A stretch of DNA of 64,000 nucleotides. Source: CADEER01 sp965216585. GTDB lineage: Bacteria > Desulfobacterota > Binatia > HRBIN30 > CADEER01. Location: NCBI GenBank assembly GCA_965216585.1, contig CBDCGC010000003.1:2108001-2172000 (forward strand), in the 5' to 3' direction. A program made the translations under genes and the position numbers. Position 1 is the first letter of the stretch, and the number at the start of each line of letters is the position of its first letter. Shown here piece by piece: positions 9,581 through 18,742 of this stretch. The notes beneath the pieces are model-generated. The model was not told where the DNA came from and searched no databases. It saw only the letters and a program-made list of their open reading frames with translations.

Positions 9581-11473
9581 ATGACGCTTCGCCAGAAACT
9601 CCGTCCGTCACCGTACCTGTACGCGCTCTGCCTGATGCTGGCTCCCGTGCTGAACGGCTGCGAAAGCGACACCACCGTTACGATTTTCCGAACGCCGCCG
9701 ACAGCCACTCAGATATCAACGACACCTACAGCCGTGCCGACCGAAACGGAACCCGCGCCACCGACGGCAACGGTGGCTGAAGCAACGGATACCCCGACGA
9801 CTGCGCCGACACCTCAACCCCCGACGGCTTCGCCGACCAGACCCGCAACGGCCACCCCTACTTCGACGCCGTCTCATACCCCTACCGAGACGCCGACCCA
9901 CACCCCTACCGATCCACCGACCGCCGTGGCGACCAGCACCGCGACTTCAGTCGACACGCCCACCCAGGTCGCAACGGCGACACTCTCCAACACGGCCACT
10001 CCGCCTCCGACCGCAACAGCCATCGAGCGCCCCAGCGCGACCGCAACGGAGGCGCCATCGGCGACCGCGACGACAGCTCCGAGCTCCACTGCGACAACCG
10101 AACCGACCGCGACGGCGACGGACGAGCCAAGCTCGACGGCAACGGCCGAGCCGACTGCTACCGCGTCGGCCGAACCGAGCCCGACCGCAACGGAACCACC
10201 GGCATCGACGGCAACGTCTACGGTGACGGCAACGACCGAGCCGACCAACTCGCCGACCGAGACCGCGACGTCGACCCCGCAGCCAACCGCAACGGCGACA
10301 GAAACTTCGACCGAGGCTCCTTCGGCGACGGCGACGGCACAACCACCTTCGCCTACGGATACGCCGCCCGCTCAGCCCAGCGAGACACCGACAGCGGAGC
10401 CAACTCCGACGGCCACCAGTCCCGACGTCCCGTCGACCGCAACGGCAACGGCCACTCGCACGGCGACACCGAAACCACCTACCGCTACACCCACACAAAC
10501 GGCACCGACGGAAACCGCTACTGTCGCGAGCGCTACCGAAACACCGGTGTCCGCCGCGACCGACACCCCTACCCAGGTCCCGACCGAAACCGCCGTCGAT
10601 ACACCCACCGATACGCCGACGCACTCCCCGACCAACACTCCGACTCAGACACCGACGACGAGCTCACCGACCAGCACTTCAACGCACACGCCAACGGACA
10701 CGGCCACTCACACACCGACCCCGACAGCGACGGACACTCCGACTCATACGCCGACGAACACTACGACATTCACTGCCACGGACACGCCGACACACACACC
10801 GACCAGCTCGCCCACCCACACGGAAACACCGACAGAGACGCCTACAGAGACACCGACGAACACTCCGACCAACACGCACACCGATACGCCGACGGAAGAA
10901 CCCACGGCTACGACGACACCGACGGAGATACCGGCGACATTCACTCCCACGGAGGGCCCGAGCGGCCCGGTATGCGGTAATGGCTTCCTCGAACCGGGGG
11001 AGTTCTACGATGACCCCGTGAACGGGCAGATCATCGGTGACCCCGGCGGCACGGAGTGCGCTCAGGACGCGCAAGTGTCCGAATGCACCGCCTCTGGGAC
11101 CAGCGATTTTGCAATGAATCTGACGCCCGGTCTTGGACAAACCGCAACGTCCACTACCGTGCTCGTCGGCTACCGGAGTGATCTGGTTCGCTTACCCGCA
11201 GCGAACGGAGCTTCTGCACTTGGCAGCATCACGTGGAGCACGCCACTGCCGTTTGTTCGCTCGGCATTGGACTATGACTACGCCCTGCGGATCGTCAGCG
11301 TCAGCACCGCAGCGCCCCTTACGGTCGACCCTGTGGCAACCATCACATTCGAAACATGTGCCGGGCAATCGAGTCCAAATCCGGCAAGCGATTTCGGCTG
11401 TTTCGTCGAGGGCTGTAGCGGTCTCGGTGGACCCATCGACGGCTGCACCTGCGAAATCGTCGCAGCTCCTTAG
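9581..11473 (+). CDS. Lipoprotein with giant Pro/Thr stalk and cohesin-like tip
   Basis: 630 residues. A signal sequence with lipobox LNGC (Cys27) is followed by about 430 residues of almost pure Thr/Pro/Ala/Ser/Glu (TPT, TATA, DTPTHTPT repeats). Such stalks usually span the cell-surface layer and are often glycosylated. The C-terminal module starts CGNGFLEPGEFYDDP and ends EGCSGLGGPIDGCTCE, very close to the end of the protein at 12342. A lipid anchor, extended stalk and folded tip make it look like a surface display protein. It follows the previous gene by 15 bases. Confidence 0.72.
   Translation: MTLRQKLRPSPYLYALCLMLAPVLNGCESDTTVTIFRTPPTATQISTTPTAVPTETEPAPPTATVAEATDTPTTAPTPQPPTASPTRPATATPTSTPSHTPTETPTHTPTDPPTAVATSTATSVDTPTQVATATLSNTATPPPTATAIERPSATATEAPSATATTAPSSTATTEPTATATDEPSSTATAEPTATASAEPSPTATEPPASTATSTVTATTEPTNSPTETATSTPQPTATATETSTEAPSATATAQPPSPTDTPPAQPSETPTAEPTPTATSPDVPSTATATATRTATPKPPTATPTQTAPTETATVASATETPVSAATDTPTQVPTETAVDTPTDTPTHSPTNTPTQTPTTSSPTSTSTHTPTDTATHTPTPTATDTPTHTPTNTTTFTATDTPTHTPTSSPTHTETPTETPTETPTNTPTNTHTDTPTEEPTATTTPTEIPATFTPTEGPSGPVCGNGFLEPGEFYDDPVNGQIIGDPGGTECAQDAQVSECTASGTSDFAMNLTPGLGQTATSTTVLVGYRSDLVRLPAANGASALGSITWSTPLPFVRSALDYDYALRIVSVSTAAPLTVDPVATITFETCAGQSSPNPASDFGCFVEGCSGLGGPIDGCTCEIVAAP
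9700..10965 (+). repeat. Low-complexity Pro/Thr-coding repeat tract
   Basis: About 1.27 kb of imperfect short repeats of ACN and CCN codons, with ACGCCGAC and CACACCGAC recurring. It encodes the stalk of the surface lipoprotein and should be prone to length change by slippage. Confidence 0.8.
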
Positions 11474-11493
11474 GTACCTCGAGGAATCAGACG

Positions 11494-12081
11494 ATGATCA
11501 AAGTGACCCGACAAATCGCCTTGCGTGTTCTCCTGCTATCGCTCCCAACGAGCCTGTTGGCCGCCAATGAATCGCAGAAAGCCTCCTGCGGCAATGGTCT
11601 GCTCGAACCGGGGGAGAGCTGCAAGACCTGCGCAGCCGATTGCACGCCGAAGGAGTGCACTCCCAAAAACAGTTATCGCGCTGCCATCAGCGTAGTCTCG
11701 CCGGAGGCCAGCCCCGCGACCGCCGTCACCCTACAGGTGTCGTACCGTACCAACCGGCTTTCCATTCCCGGCGCGAAGCAGGACAAAGCAACCATGGCTC
11801 GCGTGGATTTCGGAGAATCTGCCTCTGGCATTACCGCCGCCAATGATCTCGGCTACTCGATCCGCCTCGTTCGCGCTGAGAGCAGCGCGCTGCCAGCTCC
11901 GATGGCCACTGTCGAGCTCGACGGCTGTGAAGGGGCGCCACCCCCTACCGATCAAGACCTGGTGTGCATCGTCGAAGGATGCGCCGGCAAGGGCGGCGTG
12001 ATCGCCGACGCCTGCACGTGCTCGGTGAGCATCGCGCCGGTGCCGAAACCCGTCGACGAACCCGCCGCCGCCAGCAAATAG
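11494..12081 (+). CDS. Small secreted cohesin-like domain protein
   Basis: 195 residues, essentially a signal peptide (1-24) plus one cohesin-like unit. The unit opens with CGNGLLEPGESCKTCAADC and closes with EGCAGKGGVIADACTCS. It has no linker or anchor, so it may be a free, soluble version of the domain found on its larger neighbours. It lies 20 bases after the preceding gene, and a clear terminator follows it, which marks the end of this transcript. Confidence 0.68.
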   Translation: MIKVTRQIALRVLLLSLPTSLLAANESQKASCGNGLLEPGESCKTCAADCTPKECTPKNSYRAAISVVSPEASPATAVTLQVSYRTNRLSIPGAKQDKATMARVDFGESASGITAANDLGYSIRLVRAESSALPAPMATVELDGCEGAPPPTDQDLVCIVEGCAGKGGVIADACTCSVSIAPVPKPVDEPAAASK

Positions 12082-12106
12082 TCGCCTCCCGTTCTGCGCA
12101 AGAAAA

Positions 12107-12136
12107 ATGGGGGAGCTCCTTGCGGGGCTCCCCCAT
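12107..12136 (+). terminator. Terminator after the cohesin-like run
   Basis: A 10-bp stem (ATGGGGGAGC / GCTCCCCCAT) with a 10-base loop is followed within a few bases by a short T-run (CACTTTTGG). It lies 25 bases after the stop of the small cohesin-like gene. Confidence 0.75.
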
Positions 12137-12341
12137 CACACTTTTGGCGACCTGAAGGTTATGGGGGTCTCCGAATCGCCTCTAGTGCCTCCGTACACTA
12201 TCCGGGCATTGTTTCAGGAAGGTTGCGAATCGTTGACCATCTAGCGAAATCGCTCCGCCGCAACGGAACCTTCACGATACCGACACACCCTCTTCAACGG
12301 CGGTCGGTACGGTGGCGCTCGCATCGAGGAGGGTGCCCCCA

Positions 12342-14309
12342 ATGATCCCCAAGTCCCCCATTTTTCCCATGTTCCCCAAATTCCGCCAAGCCTTGGTGGC
12401 CGGCGTGCTGACGCTGGCACATCCCGCAGCAGCCGTCATCGTGACCCTGAGCCCAAGCGCCGATTCCTACATCGCCACCAACCACCAGAACCACGGCACC
12501 GAGACGTTTCTGCGCGTGCGCAACAACAACAACCATCGAGCACTGGTTCGCTTCGCCGATGCCGACATCCTCTCCTCGGTCATGGGCGGGGTGCTCAACT
12601 CGGCGACGCTCGAGCTCTTCATCGAGGACAACAACGGCCTGTGGGGAAGTGGCCGCGAGGTCGACGTCCACGCGTTGCTCGAGGACTGGACCGAGAGCGG
12701 CGTCACCTTCTTCTGCCCGGACGACACCGACACGTCGAACTCCACCGCCGACTGCCCGGTACAGTGGGGCGGAGGCAACTTCAACGCGACGGCTACGGAC
12801 TCCTACCTGCAGACCGGAAGCCTCACCGGGACCATCCAACTCGACGTGACCGCCGACGTCGCCGCTTTCCTGGGTGGGGGAGACAACTTCGGCTGGATCG
12901 TCAAGAAGCGCAACGAGGGGCAGAACGGCCTGATCGACTACACCTCGCGCGAGGGAACCAGCGCCCAGCGACCGGAGCTCGTCCTCGACGTCTTCATTCC
13001 ACCCACGGCGACGCCGACCGAAACACCGACCGCGACGCCGACACCGACCTTTACACCAACGCCGACGCAGACCTTCACGCCCTCATCGACGGCGACACCG
13101 GATCCGATGTGCGGGACGGCTCCCATCGTCGGCTGCCGCCAGTCGATCGAGGGCAACAAGTCGCTGCTGGTTCTCAAGGACAAGGGCGGCGCCAAGGACA
13201 AGGCGATTTTCAAGTGGATCAAAGGCGAGACGACGCAAATCGCCGATTTCGGCGACCCGCTCTCGAGCACCAACTACACGCTCTGCATCTGCGACGAGAG
13301 CTCCGGCACACCGGCACTGGCAATGCAGGCTCTGGTTCCACCCGGGGGTATCTGCGACGGCAAGCCCTGCTGGAAGACGACGCGCAAAGGCTTCAAGTTC
13401 AAGGACAAGCTCACCACCAACGACGGCGTCAAGCTGATCAACCTCAAGTCCGGTCCGGCCGGAAAAGCCAAGATCATCTTCAAGGGGCAGGGTCTGAACC
13501 TCAACCTGCCGGCGCTGCCGCTGCAGCAGGACCAACAGGTGATCGTCCAGCTCAAGAACGACATCAACGCCGGCGAGTGTTGGGAGGCGCGGTTCTCCGC
13601 TCCGGCGAAAAAGAACGACAGCGGCATCTTCAAGGACCGCGGCGAGGCTCCCATCACCTTCGCTCCGACGGTCACGCCGACTCCCACCGACACGGTCGCC
13701 CCAGCCACCTCGACCCCCAGCCAGACGTCGACCGCGGCCGGGACGGCAACGCCGACGCCCACCGGTCCGACACCCACACCCAGCTCTACCGATACACCCG
13801 GCGCCAGCGCCTGCGGTAACGGCTTTCTCGAGCCGGGAGAGTTCTACGACGACCCAGCCAACGGCATCGTCGGCGATCCCGGCGGACTGGAGTGCACCAT
13901 CGACGCGCAGGTGCAGTCATGCACCGCAGCGGGGAGCATCGAAGTTGCGGTGAGCTTGGTTCCGCCACCGGCCACCAACGCCACCTCGGCGACGATGCTG
14001 ATTGGCTACAAGAGCGACCTCGCCGGCCTCCCCGCCGCCAGCGGATCGTCGGCCAATGCCAACATCTCGTGGACCACACCGCTGCCGTTCATCCGAACTT
14101 CCACGGATTTCGACTACGCCGTGCGGGTGATCACCGTGCGCACGGACAACCCGATCGACCCGGGACTGCCGGTGTTCACCATCATCTTCGATACCTGCTC
14201 CGGCCAACCCGCACCCGATCCGGAGACGGAATTCGGATGCTTCGTCGAAGGCTGTAGCGGCCTTGGCGGTCCGATCGAAGATTGCGCTTGCACCACCGCC
14301 GCGCCCTGA
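12342..14309 (+). CDS. Secreted DNRLRE-domain protein with cohesin-like C-terminus
   Basis: 655 residues when started at the ATG at 12342, which has GAGGAGGG in the right place; an upstream in-frame GTG at 12312 is less likely. Signal peptide about 1-31. Residues 32-222 match the DNRLRE repeat-type beta domain (SADSYI.., LVRF, W.ESGVTF, LDVT..V..FL). After a short Pro/Thr linker comes a Lys-rich beta domain (about 247-440; KDKAIFKWIKGE, CWKTTRKGFKFKDK) of unknown function. A second linker leads to the family module CGNGFLEPGEFYDDP..EGCSGLGGPIEDCAC. It probably has its own promoter, since a terminator lies upstream. Confidence 0.72.
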   Translation: MIPKSPIFPMFPKFRQALVAGVLTLAHPAAAVIVTLSPSADSYIATNHQNHGTETFLRVRNNNNHRALVRFADADILSSVMGGVLNSATLELFIEDNNGLWGSGREVDVHALLEDWTESGVTFFCPDDTDTSNSTADCPVQWGGGNFNATATDSYLQTGSLTGTIQLDVTADVAAFLGGGDNFGWIVKKRNEGQNGLIDYTSREGTSAQRPELVLDVFIPPTATPTETPTATPTPTFTPTPTQTFTPSSTATPDPMCGTAPIVGCRQSIEGNKSLLVLKDKGGAKDKAIFKWIKGETTQIADFGDPLSSTNYTLCICDESSGTPALAMQALVPPGGICDGKPCWKTTRKGFKFKDKLTTNDGVKLINLKSGPAGKAKIIFKGQGLNLNLPALPLQQDQQVIVQLKNDINAGECWEARFSAPAKKNDSGIFKDRGEAPITFAPTVTPTPTDTVAPATSTPSQTSTAAGTATPTPTGPTPTPSSTDTPGASACGNGFLEPGEFYDDPANGIVGDPGGLECTIDAQVQSCTAAGSIEVAVSLVPPPATNATSATMLIGYKSDLAGLPAASGSSANANISWTTPLPFIRTSTDFDYAVRVITVRTDNPIDPGLPVFTIIFDTCSGQPAPDPETEFGCFVEGCSGLGGPIEDCACTTAAP

Positions 14310-14326
14310 CGGGCGCAACCCCGACC

Positions 14327-14362
14327 ATCGCGGGGAGGCTTGACAATCGGCCTCCCCGCGAT
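14327..14362 (+). terminator. Hairpin after the DNRLRE gene
   Basis: A perfect 13-bp stem (ATCGCGGGGAGGC and its complement) around a 10-base loop, 18 bases after the stop. No clear T-run follows. Confidence 0.6.
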
Positions 14363-14528
14363 TGAAGTCCGCCTCCATGACGGCACTCGAGTCGGGCAAC
14401 GTGTGCTCTCGAACCATCACCGCAGCACCTTTTTCGGGCAACTGGGTCGTCACCCCGGGTGAGCTCGAGAGCCGCGCTGGCAACCCCTCGGTCAACACAC
14501 TCCTCCGCGCAACTCTGGTGGTACCCTA

Positions 14529-15176
14529 GTGTCTTCGATCGAGGCCGTGCTCTGGGACTTCGGCGGCGTGTTGACGACCAGCCCGTTCGAGGCGTTCCGT
14601 CGCTTTGAACGCGAAAACGGCTACCCGGAGGACTTCATCCGCCGGGTCAACTCGTACAACCCCGACGACAACGCCTGGGCCCGCCTGGAACGCAGCGAAA
14701 TCTCCCTGGAGGATTTCGACCGCGCCTTCGACGAGGAAGCGCGGTCTCTGGGACATGCGCTGCGCGGAAGCGACGTTCTCGCCCTGCTCTCCGGTGACCT
14801 GCGGCCGGTCATGGTACGGGCGCTGGAGATCTGCTCGCGCACGTTGAAGACGGCTTGTCTGACCAACAACATCGCCACCGGCAACGGACCGGGAATGTCC
14901 TCCAGCAGCGGCGGCGCCGATGCCATCCGCCAGGTCATGCAGCTCTTCGACTTCGTCATCGAGTCGAGCAAGGCGGGCGTGCGCAAGCCGGATCCGCGCT
15001 TCTACCAAAAAGCTCTCGATGCCCTCTCGGTCGAAGCCGAGCACTGCGTCTACCTCGACGATCTCGGCATCAACCTCAAACCGGCACGCGCCATGGGCAT
15101 GACGACGATCAAAGTGGGCGATCCCGATCGAGCCCTGGCCGAGCTCGAGCAGTCGACCGGTTTGTCGCTGCGCTGA
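14529..15176 (+). CDS. HAD-family phosphatase (epoxide-hydrolase N-domain type)
   Basis: 215 residues from a GTG start. HAD motif I is LWDFGGV with nucleophile Asp10; the usual second Asp is Gly, as in the phosphatase domain of soluble epoxide hydrolase and ACAD10. Motif II is CLTNN, motif III the Lys of RKPDPRFY, and motif IV YLDDLGINL. The cytoplasmic enzyme likely hydrolyses a small organic phosphate; the substrate is unknown. It is convergent with the acyl-CoA dehydrogenase gene. In ACAD10 the two domain types are fused, so the proximity may be functional, though here they lie on opposite strands. Confidence 0.85.
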   Translation: MSSIEAVLWDFGGVLTTSPFEAFRRFERENGYPEDFIRRVNSYNPDDNAWARLERSEISLEDFDRAFDEEARSLGHALRGSDVLALLSGDLRPVMVRALEICSRTLKTACLTNNIATGNGPGMSSSSGGADAIRQVMQLFDFVIESSKAGVRKPDPRFYQKALDALSVEAEHCVYLDDLGINLKPARAMGMTTIKVGDPDRALAELEQSTGLSLR

Positions 15177-15217
15177 GCGATCGGGCGATTCTCGTCGGCC
15201 CGAATAGTCGACCCGGA

Positions 15218-16381
15218 CTAGTCGACCAAAAGCTGCTTGGCGATGGTCTGCATCTGCATGTTCGACGTGCCCTCGTAGATCGCGCCGATCTTGGCGTCGC
15301 GGTAGTACTTCTCCGCCGCGTACTCCTTGGTGAAGCCGACGCCGCCGTGCATCTCGACGCACTTGCTGGCGATGTGCTCGGCTGCGCGCGAGGAGTAGAG
15401 CTTGGCCATGGCCGCTTCGGTGAGGAAGGGCCGTCCGGCGGCTTTCAGGCGCGCCGCGTTGTAGACGAGCAGTCGCGCCGCCTCGAGCTCGGTCGCGAGC
15501 TCGGCAAATTGGAACTGCATTCCCTGGAACTCCGCCAATGCCCGGCCGAACTGCTGGCGTTCGAGAATATGGCGGCGGGCGTGATCCAGGGCACCGCGCG
15601 CCAGGCCGATCATCTGCGCGCCGATGCCGATGCGTCCTTCGTTGAGGGTCTCGATGGCGATCTTGTAGCCCTTGCCGATCTCGCCGAGAACGTTCTCCTT
15701 CGGAACGATGCACTCCTCGAAGTGAAGCGTCACCGTCGACGAAGCGCGAATGCCGAGCTTGTCTTCCTTCTTGCCGACGGTGAAGCCGGCGAAGTCGCGT
15801 TCGACCAGAAAGGCAGTGATGCCCCGGTAGCCAGCGTCGGGGTCGATCGTCGCGAAGACGAGGAAGAACTCCGCCTCGCCGCCGTTGGTGATCCACATCT
15901 TGGTGCCGTTCAGGCGAAACGCGTCGCCGTCCTCGACGGCGCGGGTCTTGAGCGCAAAGGCATCCGACCCACTGCCCGCTTCGGAAAGGCAGTACGATGC
16001 CAACATGCTCTGCGCCAGCCGCGGCAGGTAGCGTTTCTTCTGCTCATCGTCGGCCCAGCGCAGGATGGCGTTGTTGACCAGCGTGTTCTGCACATCGACA
16101 CACACACTCAGCGACGGATCGACGGCGGCCAACTCTTCGATGGCGATCACCGCCGTGGCGATGTCGGCGCCGGCGCCACCGTGCTCGATGGGAATCTCGA
16201 TTCCCATGATGCCCAGCTCGAAGGCCGCCTCGATGAGCTCGCGCTTCATCGCTTGCGACTCGTCCATCTCGCGCACGTGCGGCGCCACGGTTTCCTCGGC
16301 AAAGGCGCGCACGCTCGAGCGAAAAATCGACTCGTCGTCCGTGTCCACGGTCAGTGCGCGCGCGCTCGTCATCTCAGACAT
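15218..16381 (-). CDS. Acyl-CoA dehydrogenase (short/branched-chain type)
   Basis: 387 residues, the normal length for the family. It carries the FAD-binding signatures CLSEAGSGSDA and WITNGGEA, the region QFGRALAEFQGMQF, and the catalytic base Glu near 370 in IYEGTSNMQ, the position used by short- and branched-chain members. It oxidises acyl-CoA to trans-2-enoyl-CoA, passing electrons to ETF, in fatty-acid or branched amino-acid breakdown. No frame damage is seen. Confidence 0.93.
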   Translation of the reverse strand: MSEMTSARALTVDTDDESIFRSSVRAFAEETVAPHVREMDESQAMKRELIEAAFELGIMGIEIPIEHGGAGADIATAVIAIEELAAVDPSLSVCVDVQNTLVNNAILRWADDEQKKRYLPRLAQSMLASYCLSEAGSGSDAFALKTRAVEDGDAFRLNGTKMWITNGGEAEFFLVFATIDPDAGYRGITAFLVERDFAGFTVGKKEDKLGIRASSTVTLHFEECIVPKENVLGEIGKGYKIAIETLNEGRIGIGAQMIGLARGALDHARRHILERQQFGRALAEFQGMQFQFAELATELEAARLLVYNAARLKAAGRPFLTEAAMAKLYSSRAAEHIASKCVEMHGGVGFTKEYAAEKYYRDAKIGAIYEGTSNMQMQTIAKQLLVD

Positions 16382-16543
16382 TCATTCCTCCCAAGGCCAG
16401 GCAGGGAGACCCATAGCCGAATTTCCGTTCGCAATACACACACCTGTGCGCCCGCCAGCCGCCGCGCTCCGGCTCGCCGCGAACTCGCGGGGGCCAAGCG
16501 AAAACGGGTTTCCCATGCAACACAGCAAAGGTATGATCTACAG

Positions 16544-16786
16544 ATGGACGAAGAAGGCCTTCGAGTGCTGCGTCGATACCTCGAACGTTGGCAACAAGCG
16601 GGACTTCACCTCCATGAGGAACGAACGACGCGGCTCCGGGCATTGACGGATTCGGAAGCGCGGGAACGGTTTTCCGCGCTCGCACAGATGTGGCAGCCTT
16701 CTCGCCGCGAGACAAACGGTGACGGAATCGTCCAAGCCCAACGCGTATTTCGCCTCTATCATCACCACTCAGAACAGCAGCGATGA
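16544..16786 (+). CDS. Small protein paired with a nucleotidyltransferase (possible antitoxin)
   Basis: 80 residues from the ATG at 16544, highly charged and helical (MDEEGLRVLRRYLERW..). Its stop overlaps the start of the next gene by four bases (ATGA), so the two are translationally coupled. Short Arg/Glu-rich proteins preceding an AbiEii-like nucleotidyltransferase are often the partner or antitoxin component. The family is not recognised, so the role is inferred from context. Confidence 0.5.
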   Translation: MDEEGLRVLRRYLERWQQAGLHLHEERTTRLRALTDSEARERFSALAQMWQPSRRETNGDGIVQAQRVFRLYHHHSEQQR

Positions 16787-17352
16787 GTCCCCTTGTATTC
16801 GCTGCCAAGGAAGCTCTGGAGTGGCTGGCGGGAAACGACCTTCGCGCTTGCCTGATAGGCGGACTGGCCGTACAGCGCTGGGGCGAGCCTCGTTTGACCC
16901 AAGATGTCGACCTTACCGTCATCGCTGACTACGGACGAGAAGGCGATATCATCGACGTTTGCCTGCGCAAGTTCGAGGCGAGGCGAGACGACGCCGCGGA
17001 CTTTGCGCGAAAGTACCGCGTCTTGTTGATCCGCTCCACGAACGATGTCGACATTGACGTTTCACTCGGTGCCATTCCTTTTGAGATCGAGACCGTCGAC
17101 CGCGCGTCAGATTTCGAGTTTGCCGATGGCATCGCATTACCGACCTGCAGCGCCGAGGATCTGATCATCCACAAGGCTATCGCCGGGCGCCCGCGAGACA
17201 TTTCGGACATCGAAACGATCGTGGCCCGTCAGTCAGCCCATCTAGACGAATCTCGGATCCGAACATGGCTCACGATCTTTGCCGACCTCAAGGAGGACTC
17301 TGAAGTAGTGGCCTCGTTTGAACGCGCGTGGAACGCGTACAAGTGCGATTGA
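16783..17352 (+). CDS. AbiEii/MNT-like nucleotidyltransferase
   Basis: 189 residues. The N-terminus carries the polymerase-beta nucleotidyltransferase pattern: LIGGLAVQRWGEPRLTQDVD, with the metal-binding Asp pair in DVD (about 46-48) and a third Asp in DVDIDV near 92-96. The rest is helical, with SAEDLIIHKAIAGRPRDISDIETIV, typical of AbiEii/DUF6036-type proteins. Such enzymes act as type IV-like toxins or as tRNA/antitoxin-modifying transferases. Coupled to the small upstream gene. Confidence 0.75.
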   Translation: MSPLVFAAKEALEWLAGNDLRACLIGGLAVQRWGEPRLTQDVDLTVIADYGREGDIIDVCLRKFEARRDDAADFARKYRVLLIRSTNDVDIDVSLGAIPFEIETVDRASDFEFADGIALPTCSAEDLIIHKAIAGRPRDISDIETIVARQSAHLDESRIRTWLTIFADLKEDSEVVASFERAWNAYKCD

Positions 17353-17377
17353 TCTCGCTTTTTCCCGCCTGACTAGA

Positions 17378-18742
17378 TCATTCATCGCTCGAGTCGAGGA
17401 GCTCTCTACCGACGGCGCGCGACAGCTCGGCGACGGCGACGTTGTAGTCGTGCACGGCACGGAAATAGTCCGTGCTGGTCTCGGTGTAGGCGCCGTAAGC
17501 CTCGAAGAGCTCCTCGGCGTCGCCGATGCCGAGGTCGTAGTTGCTGACGGTGAGCACCAACAAGCCGCGCGCCGACTTGCGACCCGCCCTGGCCGCATCG
17601 ATCGTCGCTTTGGCGCGCTGGTAGGCAATGAAGGAGCGCTCGGCATCGAGACGCAGGCCACTCTCGGCGTGGCGGCGCTCGGCCAGCAGCTTCTCCTTGG
17701 CGGCGCGAGCCTGCGCCGCCTTGGCATTGTTGGAGAAGAAGTTGAGGTCCCAATGGAGACCGAGGACGCCGACCGGCTCGACGAAATTGAAGTCGTCGTT
17801 GGCAAAGACGTTCTTTTGGTCGTCGCGGTTTCCAGCGACCGCATAGCGCACACCCGTGGCGAGAAAGAAGGTCGGATACGAAGACGCTTCCTCGAGCTCG
17901 ACGAGGGCGGTCTGCGCCTCGATGCCACTCTCGATCTGCGACCACTCCGGTCGCAACCGCGCGCTGTTCTCCAGAAAGGACTCGACATCCTCGACGGCCA
18001 CCTCGACCGGCTTCAGCCGCCGGTCGGCGATCGCGAAATCAGCGTCGAGCGGCAGCCCGACGGCACGCGCCAGTGCCTGTCGTGTGAGGCGTTGCGACGC
18101 CCTCACGCGCTCGACCCCGGCGGCGAACTTGGAACGGCCGATGCGCAGTCGCAGTACATCGCGCTCCGTGACGTTTTCCGCATCGGCGTCGAGGCGTTTC
18201 TGCGTCTTCTCGATCGCCTCGTCCATGTTGTCCATCATGTCGAGCAGGACCAACGACAGCTGTTGCGAGAGCAACAATCCGTAGTAGAGGCGCTTGATCT
18301 CGAGCACCGTCTCGGCGCGCGCCATCTCGCCGCGCGCGCGCTCGGCGCGCAACCCGTTCTCGGCCGCCTTGAGCGCCGCCGACAGCTTGCCAAAGGTATA
18401 GAGCGGCAGGCGAATTTCGAGCTCGAGACGCGTGAAGGGACCGAGGCCGTCGAGGAAGTCCGTCTGCTCATCCGGCGAAAAGACCGGATCGCCGCGCGCC
18501 TCGTTGACCAGCCCGACGATCTGCGTGTACTCGGCCTGGCCCCAGCGACCGGCGCGCGCCTCTTCGAGCTTGGCCTGGGCGAGACGCAGATCGGCAGCGA
18601 TGCGATGGCGCTGCGGCCCCTCGGCAAGGGCCAGGCGAACGCAATCCTGCAGGCTCAACACCCGGGCCGACTCCGCCGCGCCGGCAGTCCCGGCGGCGAC
18701 GACGCCGACGAGCGCCCATGCCGCACACTCCAATCTCCACAT
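17378..18742 (-). CDS. TolC-family outer-membrane efflux protein
   Basis: 454 residues starting at the ATG at 18742, which has GGAGGGAT upstream and a signal peptide (WRLECAAWALVGVVAAGTAGAA). The body has two long helical repeats (LSLQDCVRLALAEGPQRHRIAADLR early, and FLENSARLRPEWSQIESGIEAQ later) characteristic of TolC-type trimers, which form a channel through the outer membrane. It is divergent from an ABC ATPase/MlaC/permease operon 195 bases away, so a joint export role is likely. Confidence 0.85.
   Translation of the reverse strand: MWRLECAAWALVGVVAAGTAGAAESARVLSLQDCVRLALAEGPQRHRIAADLRLAQAKLEEARAGRWGQAEYTQIVGLVNEARGDPVFSPDEQTDFLDGLGPFTRLELEIRLPLYTFGKLSAALKAAENGLRAERARGEMARAETVLEIKRLYYGLLLSQQLSLVLLDMMDNMDEAIEKTQKRLDADAENVTERDVLRLRIGRSKFAAGVERVRASQRLTRQALARAVGLPLDADFAIADRRLKPVEVAVEDVESFLENSARLRPEWSQIESGIEAQTALVELEEASSYPTFFLATGVRYAVAGNRDDQKNVFANDDFNFVEPVGVLGLHWDLNFFSNNAKAAQARAAKEKLLAERRHAESGLRLDAERSFIAYQRAKATIDAARAGRKSARGLLVLTVSNYDLGIGDAEELFEAYGAYTETSTDYFRAVHDYNVAVAELSRAVGRELLDSSDE

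Noticed and set aside
9874..10638. Val/Gly-rich antisense frames opposite the Pro/Thr stalk
   Set aside because: Direct consequence of reading the ACN/CCN repeats backwards.
2528..14309. True cellulosome
   Set aside because: No cellulases, scaffoldin with repeated cohesins, or carbohydrate-binding modules in the cluster; only the domain style is similar.
14526..15896. Long minus-strand frame across the HAD gene
   Set aside because: Arg/His-rich translation overlapping two well-supported genes; not coding.
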